Below, in pieces: positions 53,313 to 60,132 of a DNA stretch of 64,000 bases (its first letter is position 1; each line of letters begins with the position of its first letter). The notes beneath the pieces are model-generated. The model did no database searches, was not told the DNA's origin, and worked only from the letters and a program-made list of their open reading frames with translations. This DNA comes from Chrysogorgia sp. JL179-B06 (lineage: Eukaryota; Cnidaria; Anthozoa; Scleralcyonacea; Chrysogorgiidae), in the NCBI GenBank assembly GCA_035772405.1, contig JAYKKM010000148.1:1462501-1526500 (forward strand). The letters run 5' to 3'. Made by a program: the position numbers and the translations under genes.

Positions 53313-55000
53313 CTGGTTATAATCGCTCTCTCTACCCCCTCATCTTCGCTAACTTCTCCGTCTACGGCCGTCTCATCATCGAGTAAATTCGTGTCCGATT
53401 GTGTTTCGACATTACTGGTTTTTCTTTTCTTTGCCGGTTGCATGTAACATTTATGGTTCTCCGGATCTATATACAGCTGACAAACTGTACAACGAACAAG
53501 TCCACAGTGATGTGCCCGAGGGTGTTGATTAGCTCGTTTCACCACTTGGTTGCAATGCTGACACTTTACGACGGAAGCGCAAATAGGCCGCTTTTCGCCC
53601 ACGATCGCTTTATGCCTATCGAAGCATTCTTGGCTTTTAAAGAATCGATTACAATCATCGCAAAACGTCCATTCGGTAATTGGGCAATTCGGTATATAGC
53701 ACAGCTTGCAGGTATCGCCGCAAAGATGATCTTCGATCTTGTCGTAACCCTTCTTGCAAACATGGCAATATTTCTTACGCGCGAGGAATGCGGGCATGCT
53801 TGTAATTACATCATAGTGATTATCGTGGGCGTAAAGATAAATATGTTTTGACACTTCAGGTCCAGAATAAATTAATGTATTCAAATGTTCTTTCGAGATA
53901 ATGTTAATTTGGTAATCGCTCAAATAGGCTTGAAATTTTTTCACCTCTTCAATACCACATTTTCCTAACGGAACCTCAGCTTTCTCATGTAATTCATGAG
54001 CAAGATCGCCTTGAAGCGGTCCTCGACCATCACTTATGGAACGGTATCGTTCATCATTGTCGACTTTGGCTTTTGCGACGACAATGGCTCGAGCAAGACA
54101 GAGATCGTCTTTGTTTTGCACACGGACTAAAGTTCTCTTGTTTGTAAGGTATTTGTCTAAATTGGCAATTTTCCGTTTCCGTCCCGTACCACCTTTTGGC
54201 ATCTCGACATGAATAATATTGACAGTAATCGAATCATCTAAGGTGAATGTATCGTTGGATTGAATAACTCTCTCGATCTCGGCCAAGATACGCTCAGTGG
54301 TTAATTTCTCACGAGGCATAAACGGCAATGAAATAGGATACTCAAGTTGATGCGAATGCATGATAAATCTAACTTGATCATGCATAGCTATACCGCCCGT
54401 CACGCGATCAAGTAGACTTTCAAACACTTCGTGTAAATGACTTAGGACTCCTGAAATACCCCGTATTTGTAAATTATTGAACTGGATCTTATAATCAAGA
54501 CCAGTGGTTTTAAACTTCTTTACCTTGACTTGCTTGACGGCCTTGACAGTAAATAACGGAACAGTTCTAGACTGTTTACTTGGTATTGTATCTGTCGTGC
54601 TTGGTTCGGCAGTTCGCTTGCGACTGCCTTCTCCGGTCTGGGTAGTTTCAGGCATTACTTCAGGTAAGTGTTCGATGAAAGAATCATCGTTCCAAGAGGT
54701 GTTGAACCATTCGGGAATAACTTCAGAGGTCGAAGGTAGACTACCTAGAATAGAATCGTCGTTCCAATCGTTATCGAACTCGGCGCGTTCTTCAGTCGAC
54801 CAGCCTGTAAATAAATCGGAACATAGACCACGTCTCTCGACCTCTAAATCTCGTACCAGATTGTTCGACCATATCACAATACGTTGGTTGAAAGCCGCAT
54901 CCTTTTCTTCTTCGTTGAAGTTGAACAGAACCTCCATCACTTCGATCTCTTCGATGAGGGTACACCCTTTGATTACATCGATAAGGGCCATTTCTATCAA
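53147..55000 (-). CDS. PolB N-terminal part: OTU-like and zinc regions
   Basis: 617 codons; the useful part ends near 53335. Around residues 290-400 is a fold resembling OTU cysteine proteases (DDLCLARAIVVA with the Cys; HIYLYAHDNHYDV with the His), a known N-terminal feature of Polinton PolB. A series of Cys/His pairs follows (CHVCKKGYDKIEDHLCGD, CKLCYIPNCP, CDDCNRFF, CQHCNQVV, CTVCQLYIDP), probably four to five zinc ribbons. The terminal-protein function may lie in this region. After about 53335 the frame leaves PolB, and the last 60 residues are out-of-frame polymerase sequence. Start Met1 (55000) or Met4. Confidence 0.8.
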   Translation of the reverse strand: MIEMALIDVIKGCTLIEEIEVMEVLFNFNEEEKDAAFNQRIVIWSNNLVRDLEVERRGLCSDLFTGWSTEERAEFDNDWNDDSILGSLPSTSEVIPEWFNTSWNDDSFIEHLPEVMPETTQTGEGSRKRTAEPSTTDTIPSKQSRTVPLFTVKAVKQVKVKKFKTTGLDYKIQFNNLQIRGISGVLSHLHEVFESLLDRVTGGIAMHDQVRFIMHSHQLEYPISLPFMPREKLTTERILAEIERVIQSNDTFTLDDSITVNIIHVEMPKGGTGRKRKIANLDKYLTNKRTLVRVQNKDDLCLARAIVVAKAKVDNDERYRSISDGRGPLQGDLAHELHEKAEVPLGKCGIEEVKKFQAYLSDYQINIISKEHLNTLIYSGPEVSKHIYLYAHDNHYDVITSMPAFLARKKYCHVCKKGYDKIEDHLCGDTCKLCYIPNCPITEWTFCDDCNRFFKSQECFDRHKAIVGEKRPICASVVKCQHCNQVVKRANQHPRAHHCGLVRCTVCQLYIDPENHKCYMQPAKKRKTSNVETQSDTNLLDDETAVDGEVSEDEGVERAIITRCCSLISNALKRTVNTFRIYVLSVMRAVMKTYSVAQILEMIFVNGCFKSKTPVVL

Positions 55001-55169
55001 AAGATATACAGCAGCATATTAACTTCTTATAAGAATGAAGCAACTGTTCAACTATATACTATTCAATTCACTATATAATCAGAAGGTAATATCTTACCTT
55101 CTCAATATCGCAAATATACGTCCAAATACGGTATAAATAAACTATATCCAATACGGTAAAATCACAGGC

Positions 55170-55265
55170 AAATCTCTATCCAACACGGTGAAACACTATA
55201 GGAGAAGTGCTTGTTGTATGTCTGGCCGGCGTTTATATGGGCAACGCGACGTTATTTCCTCGACA
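55170..55265 (-). promoter_or_regulatory. right subterminal inverted repeat / PolB upstream region
   Basis: Imperfect inverted copy of 42139-42225. On the minus strand it holds CCATATAAACGCC (55231-55240), a TATA-like element about 230 bp before the PolB start. Confidence 0.55.
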
Positions 55266-55487
55266 AAACGCGCCAGAATGCGGATGCTTCGCGGAGGTCC
55301 AACATAAAACTGACCAATGAGATTCCGGTTAGAGTTATCTGTTTATCACCCAAAAACGATCCGATTTCATTATAGCATGTGTCAGTTTTGAAATAAGTTG
55401 AGTCAGCCGAATAATATATCAACACTGTCTAATTAATACCACCTGAATCAATATGAACCTGTCATATATCAGACAACCGCCATGGTA

Positions 55488-55650
55488 ATTTGGTTTCTGT
55501 GTTAAAGTGATGCGGGAAATAGCCTTTGGAAAGCTCATTTAAGCCGAATGTTTTTGGAAAGTTTGCCAGCTTCATTGGGATAAAACATAGCAAGTCAACA
55601 AACTTGATATTTAAGTTTGACACATTAAGTGTTAAAGGTTTTTCCCACGT
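55488..55650 (-). pseudogene. PolB exonuclease-domain scrap in the right terminal region
   Basis: The minus strand reads NIKFVDLLCFIPMKLANFPK followed by TFGLNELSKGYFPH, closely matching the PolB segment encoded at about 52900-53030 but with substitutions. About 55 residues only. It is either a remnant of an older, related Polinton or a diverged internal duplication. Confidence 0.85.
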
Positions 55651-55879
55651 CGTATACGCTCATTATTTATATTCTATACGCACGGATCATACTTTTGTTT
55701 ATTCCCCTGAATGTGTACGCACGCTCGGTCTTAATCCCTTACGTTTGCTAACAAAGAGTTTATTGAAAAGGCTTAGGCATGGATATATTTCTGAAGAGTA
55801 TGTTATAATGGGGAAGTTTCTTGACACGATGAAAGTTAGTCTATCAACAGAAGTCGAAGCATTTGGAGCGCAACATTAA
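55643..55879 (+). CDS. possible C-terminal gene remnant ending at a histone-type stem-loop
   Basis: A plus-strand frame open from 55526 to the stop at 55877-55879. Its first third (to about 55650) lies antisense to the PolB scrap and is probably accidental. The rest reads HYLYSIRTDHTFVYSPECVR, then LLTKSLLKRLRHGYISEEYV and ends AFGAQH. No family recognised. The stem-loop 15 bp after the stop suggests this was the 3' end of a real transcript, so a truncated gene is likely. Confidence 0.4.
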   Translation, partial: SHVVYAHYLYSIRTDHTFVYSPECVRTLGLNPLRLLTKSLLKRLRHGYISEEYVIMGKFLDTMKVSLSTEVEAFGAQH

Positions 55880-55890
55880 AGACATATACA

Positions 55891-55930
55891 AAACGGTTCT
55901 TTTAAGAACCACCAAATTTAAAAAAAAAGA
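55891..55930 (+). terminator. second histone-mRNA-type 3' stem-loop
   Basis: GGTTCT (55895-55900), loop TTTA, AGAACC (55905-55910), preceded by AAAC and followed by ACCAAA and a long purine-rich stretch. The six pairs are all Watson-Crick. The stop codon of the plus-strand frame is 15 bp upstream, the usual close spacing in histone mRNAs. Confidence 0.78.
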
Positions 55931-56048
55931 ATGAATGGCTCAAATTATGTAATCAAATTATTCTGTAGGTTGGGCATGTCTAATAATGGCTGGTTTTGTG
56001 AGAATATAAATGCTGGTTTTGTGAGAGTTATTTCTGAACTGAGGCGGC

Positions 56049-56154
56049 ATCCTTTCATACGCTATAGTAGGGCTCATTATTATTCACACTTAATCCTATT
56101 AAGTCACTTCCTGTCGGCATCCTTTCATACGCTATATGGGGGGGGTTACCTACT
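56049..56154. repeat. Polinton right terminal inverted repeat with internal duplication
   Basis: 56079-56154 is the inverted counterpart of the left terminus. The string CGGCATCCTTTCATACGCTA occurs twice, at 56049 and 56115, so the terminus carries an internal partial duplication. Ends TTACCTACT. Confidence 0.85.
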
Positions 56155-56160
56155 GCTAGC
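56155..56160. other. right target-site duplication of the Polinton
   Basis: GCTAGC, matching 41798-41803. Confidence 0.8.
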
Positions 56161-56441
56161 GAAGGACCTTCGTCAGAGAAGTTATTATTTCACAGTTTAC
56201 GTTTCACTCTCTGACGAAGGGCCTTCGCTCGAAACGTTAGACAACTTCCACACTATTTCATAGACGTGCTCCAAATCTGCCTCTTAATTGTTTGGGGTTT
56301 GTTTAAAGACGGGTTTATTTCGAGAATATAACCCGTCTTCTCGAAACAAACTCGTCTTTGAAACCAAACCACTCTCGAAACAAACCCGTCTTCTCGAAAC
56401 AAACCCGTCTTTAAACAAACCCAAAACAATCAAAGAGGCAG
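56161..56441. repeat. interior of the Mutator-like element: palindromes
   Basis: GAAGGACCTTCGTCAGAG (56161) and CTCTGACGAAGGGCCTTCGC (56209) pair, and the latter continues TCGAAACGTTAG matching the complement of the left flank 41787-41800. The Polinton therefore cut a pre-existing palindrome. A second hairpin (56277-56441) has arms CTGCCTCTT...TTTAAAGACGGGTTT and complement. Confidence 0.7.
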
Positions 56442-56614
56442 ACTTGAAGCAAGTCTAACTATTTCGGCAGTACACCTAATTTCGCTTTCCGAATTCCGAC
56501 CGTTTGGCGAAATGGTTCGTAATATTTACGACGAACATGTCACCGCTGGGTTAGTGGTGTTGGCGGGCTCAACATGGTTCTGGCGACTACTATCTAGTGC
56601 GCACCCTCAAAAAG

Positions 56615-57210
56615 TCCCCTCAAATCTTTAATAATACCACCAAAGCCATTGGATAATTATCATTCAATGGTATCAAGACAACAAACTTAAACTAGTGGTC
56701 TGTCGCCAATGCTAATTGGCTATGCTACTATAGGTCTATTTGTGATAGACCACTTATAGTGAGATTAAGCACCAGTTTTGAAAATCAAAACAATGCAGAA
56801 ACTTTGCAGTTTGTCTTTATTTTCATATTTTAAGTTTGACTGACTAGTTTATTGATACAAAAACAATTAACTTGTGATGAGCGTTAGATAACTTGGCTTG
56901 CATCTAATTGTTAAATTGACTGGTACCGTATGTATATCTGCCTAATTTATCACTATGGTTCTGGATTATACTGTAGGTCAATGTTATAGGTCAAGTGAAG
57001 GGTTGATTCTGCATTCTCATCTCTATTACTTCTCTTTCATTATTTCCTTTCAAATAAAAAAGTAATTAACAAAAGCAAGTATTTAGAGCTACAGTACTGT
57101 ACCTCTTCACTTGATTTTTTTAAAAATACCTCTAGAAATATCTCTTTTATACCTGTAGGACTATATCCCTCTTATTAATATTTTAAAATTTATATATTTA
57201 TTTATTTTCA
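56615..57210. other. AT-rich tract, no gene seen
   Basis: No supportable feature before the candidate exon at 57213. Confidence 0.45.
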
Positions 57211-57212
57211 GC

Positions 57213-57321
57213 TCATGTCCTGAAGCACTTCTATAAAGCAACAGAATACACCAATGAGGCAACAATGGCATTATGGCACAAACATGGAGAAATGAAAGGC
57301 GTGCAATTGGTAGGAAGATAA
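57213..57321 (+). CDS. candidate terminal exon
   Basis: Follows a strong acceptor (TTTATTTATTTTCAG). It reads HVLKHFYKATEYTNEATMAL and on to HKHGEMKGVQLVGR, then TAA. No domain recognised. It may belong with the exons at 39469-39764 to a gene split by the nested elements, or be unrelated. Confidence 0.35.
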
Positions 57322-57950
57322 AGGATGAAAACAGTTAGAACATTTTATTGAAACAAAACATTGATAATATAACTGAAAATTTCATGTTTTTATAATGTTA
57401 ATTTAATTTTTAGTGAAAATTGACACTACGTTTAGTTATTTCTTGCAAAACTCTTCCAAAGTCTTTGACACATTGACTCATGCCTTCATTAGATCTATAA
57501 TTCCTCTGATGAATTAGGACAGAGTAACTAGGTCCACAGCTTAGCAGGAAATAAATAAACGTAGTGTTTCAACCGAATATCGTTACTTAGTTTTAAATGG
57601 GCTTTTAGTGAAATATGTGTGAGTTACTAAAACAAGATGTTAATCTGGGCCAGTTGTTTGAATGTCCATTAATTGGGTATGATAATATCATGTTTACCTT
57701 GATTAGGACTGATAATGTACTATTGAGAAATATGTTTAAGTACATTTTAAAACCTACCAGTACAGTATGTTGTTGACATATTTAGTTAATAAATTATTGA
57801 AAATATTGACATATTTAGTTAATAAACTATTTTACACAATCTCTATTTTTGTTTCTGTGTATATGCAATATGCATGTATCATTCAAATTACAGGAATCAT
57901 TCAAATAACATTGTTAATTTGCACAACTTGTTAAAAGTAGAATGAACTTC
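57322..57950. other. AT-rich tract, no gene seen
   Basis: A short direct repeat (TTGACATATTTAGTTAATAA) occurs at about 57773 and 57807. Otherwise nothing recognised. Confidence 0.45.
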
Positions 57951-57954
57951 ACAA

Positions 57955-58417
57955 AGGGTACCAATGACTCTTCAAAGGAGTTGAAATGACCCCAAAAAGG
58001 TTAAAATTGACTCCTTAAAAGGTGTCGTCTGACCCTACATAAGTGTAGAAATGACCAAAAAGAAGGGTCAAAATGACTCCTTCGAAGGTGTCGTCTGACC
58101 CTACATAAGAGTAAAAATGACCCAAAAGAAGTGTTAAAATGACTCCTTTAAAGGTGTCGTCTGACCCTACATAAGAGTAGAAATGACTCCTTCAAAGGTG
58201 TCAATATGACTCCTTCGAAGGTGTCAAAATGACTCCTTCGAAGGTGTCAAAATGACTCCTTCGAAGGTGTCAAAATGACTCTTGTAAAGGGTAGAAATGA
58301 CTCTTTAAAGGAGTAGGTCAAAAAGGAGTCAAAATGACTCCTTCGAGGTGTCGTCCTGGGGTCAAAAAAATGACTCCTTCAAAGGAGTCAAAATGACTCT
58401 TTTGAATTTACAGTGTA
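57955..58417. repeat. minisatellite of AATGACTCC motifs ending ATTTACAGTG
   Basis: About 20 imperfect copies of a 22-24 bp unit (AATGACTCCTTCGAAGGTGT) with internal CTTCGAAG palindromes. It ends with ATTTACAGTG, the complement of the CACTGTAAAT that starts the minisatellite at 38527; TA flanks both ends. Confidence 0.75.
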
Positions 58418-58490
58418 TATAAGCTACAAAACCAATACGAGCCTTGTAGTATTAAATTCCAGCTTCTCTGTTTGTTATATTATTTTGTAG

Positions 58491-58612
58491 TGTGCGAGTG
58501 ACGGCGAGAATGAAGAAGATGGTGTTATGGTGTACATGTTTGTCATGTACCAAACACTAGCCGAGGCCCAGGCGTTATATCCAGTCACAATGATAATCGC
58601 CATCGTCTGCCG
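58491..58612 (+). CDS. candidate terminal exon
   Basis: Acceptor TTATATTATTTTGTAG, then an open frame CASDGENEEDGVMVYMFVMY followed by TLAEAQALYPVTMIIAIVCR and TAG. An acidic start leads to a hydrophobic end. Family unknown. No donor or upstream exon could be paired with confidence. Confidence 0.35.
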
Positions 58613-58737
58613 ATAGTTCTCCCAACCAAGCTAGTTCTCCCGAGTAGGTGTATATACGGTGGCCCAGAACGGCAATGCAAATATATATTGAACTGAAATA
58701 TTTATTTGTTCAGTACTGAGATATATATCTAACAGAG

Positions 58738-58990
58738 AACTATATATTCAACAGAGAAATATATATTCAACAGAGCAATATATATATATTCAGCAGAGAA
58801 ATATATATTCAGCAGAGAAATATATATTCAGCAGAGAAATATATATTCAGCAGAGAAATATATATTCAGCAGAGAAATATATATTCAGCAGAGAAATATA
58901 TATTCAGCAGAGAAATATATATTCAGCAGAGAAATATATATTCAGCAGAGAAATATATATTCAGCAGAGAAATATATATTCAGCGGGGAA
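58738..58990. repeat. 19-bp tandem repeat
   Basis: About 12 near-perfect copies of AGAGAAATATATATTCAGC, with variants at both edges, followed by a 33-bp direct repeat (ATGGTAAGTACTTCATGTAT...) at 58993-59055. Confidence 0.95.
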
Positions 58991-59099
58991 ATATATGGTA
59001 AGTACTTCATGTATGCCTATTATTATGGTAAGTACTTCATGTATGCCTATTATTATGTCTCAAGGCGGGTTAGGACTTAGGGGGGAGGGGTAGTATGTA

Positions 59100-60000
59100 G
59101 TATGTAGCATATAGTATGTAGGGTGCAGTAGAGTACAGTAGAGTGCAGTAGACTGTATTAGCTAGGGTGCAGTAGAGTGCAGTAGGGTGCAGTAGACTGC
59201 AGTAGAGTGCAGTAGACTGTATTAGGGTGCATTAGAGTGCAGTAGGGTGTATTAGGGTGCAGTAGCGTGCAGTAGGATGTATTAGGGTGCAGTAGGGTGC
59301 AGTAGAGTGCAGTAGACTGTATTAGGGTGCAGTAGAGTGCAGTAGGGTGTATTAGGGTGCAGTAGAGTGCAGTAGACTGTATTAGGGTGCAGTAGGGTGT
59401 ATTAGGGTGCAGTAGACTGCAGTAGAGTGCAGTAGACTGTATTAGGGTGCAGTAGAGTGCAGTAGGGTGTATTAGGGTGCAGTAGACTGCAGTAGAGTGC
59501 AGTAGACGGTAGTAGGGTGCAGTAGACTGCAGTAGAGTGCAGTAGACTGTATTAGGGTGCAGTAGAGTGCAGTAGGGTGCAGTAGACTGTATTAGGGTGC
59601 AGTAGAGAGCAGTATGGTGCAGTAGACTGCAGTAGAGGGAAGTAGACTGTATTAGGGTGCAGTAGAGTGCAGTAGACTGAAGTAGACTGCAGTAGGGTGC
59701 AGTACAGTGCAGTAGGGTGCAGTAGACTGCAGTAGCCTGCAGTAGACTGCACTAGGGTTCAGTAAACTGCAGTATCGTGCAGTAGACTGCATTAGGGTGC
59801 AGTAGAGTGCAGTAGAATGTATTAGGGTGTATTAGGGTGCAGTAGAGTGCAGTAGAGTGCAGTAGAGTGCAGTAGACTGTATTAGGGTGCTAGTAGGGTG
59901 CAGTAGGGTGCAGTAGAGTACAGTAGGGTGTATTAGGGTGCAGTAGCGTGCAGTATGGTGCAGTAGAGTGCAGTAGGGTGCAGTAGAGTGCAGTAGACTT
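59100..60000. repeat. 10-bp minisatellite (GTGCAGTAGR)
   Basis: Roughly 90 copies of a 10-bp unit with main variants GTGCAGTAGA, CTGCAGTAGA, GTGCAGTAGG and TGTATTAGGG. Higher-order patterns of variants recur. The LLH/YCT-repeat frame on the minus strand is a by-product. Confidence 0.95.
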
Positions 60001-60132
60001 CAGTATCTCACGTGAACATTCAGCCTAAACATTTAAATGAATAAACAAGGAACAGCATTAATGGCTAAAAATTTCACCAACTTTCTTAAAAACTGTAGTT
60101 GACCATCTAATCAGTCTAATTCTTCTGATTTT

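Larger units (their letters stand above)
41804..56154. mobile_element. Polinton (Maverick / adintovirus-like element)
   Basis: 14351 bp, beginning AGTAGGTAAC and ending GTTACCTACT. It holds protein-primed PolB, retroviral-type integrase, packaging ATPase, adenain-like protease, double-jelly-roll major capsid, penton-like minor capsid and pVI-like protein, the full set that defines Polintons able in principle to form virions. PolB is the only gene with an obvious break. The clean ends, single duplication and mostly open frames suggest a fairly recent insertion. Some right-terminal sequence is extra material (PolB scrap, small plus-strand frame). Confidence 0.95.
41208..56605. mobile_element. 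Mutator-like element split by a nested Polinton
   Basis: Terminal inverted repeats of 81 bp (41208-41288 and 56525-56605) begin GGTGCGCACTAGATAGTAGT and differ at one position over most of their length. They are flanked by the identical 9-mer CTCAAAAAG at 41199-41207 and 56606-56614. A 9-bp duplication with long inverted repeats fits the Mutator superfamily. Without the Polinton the element would be about 1040 bp and non-coding. Its interior holds three imperfect GTCGACTGA-type repeats (41543-41600) and a hairpin (56277-56441). Confidence 0.85.

Noticed and set aside
55526..55650. N-terminal third of the plus-strand frame ending at 55879
   Set aside because: It is exactly antisense to a PolB scrap, so its openness is accidental. 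Only the part after 55643 was kept, at low confidence.
58738..58990. CRISPR-like regular repeat
   Set aside because: There are no spacers: units are head to tail, and the genome is eukaryotic. It is a tandem repeat.
59552..59752. 66-codon minus-strand frame of LLHST repeats
   Set aside because: A translated 10-bp minisatellite.
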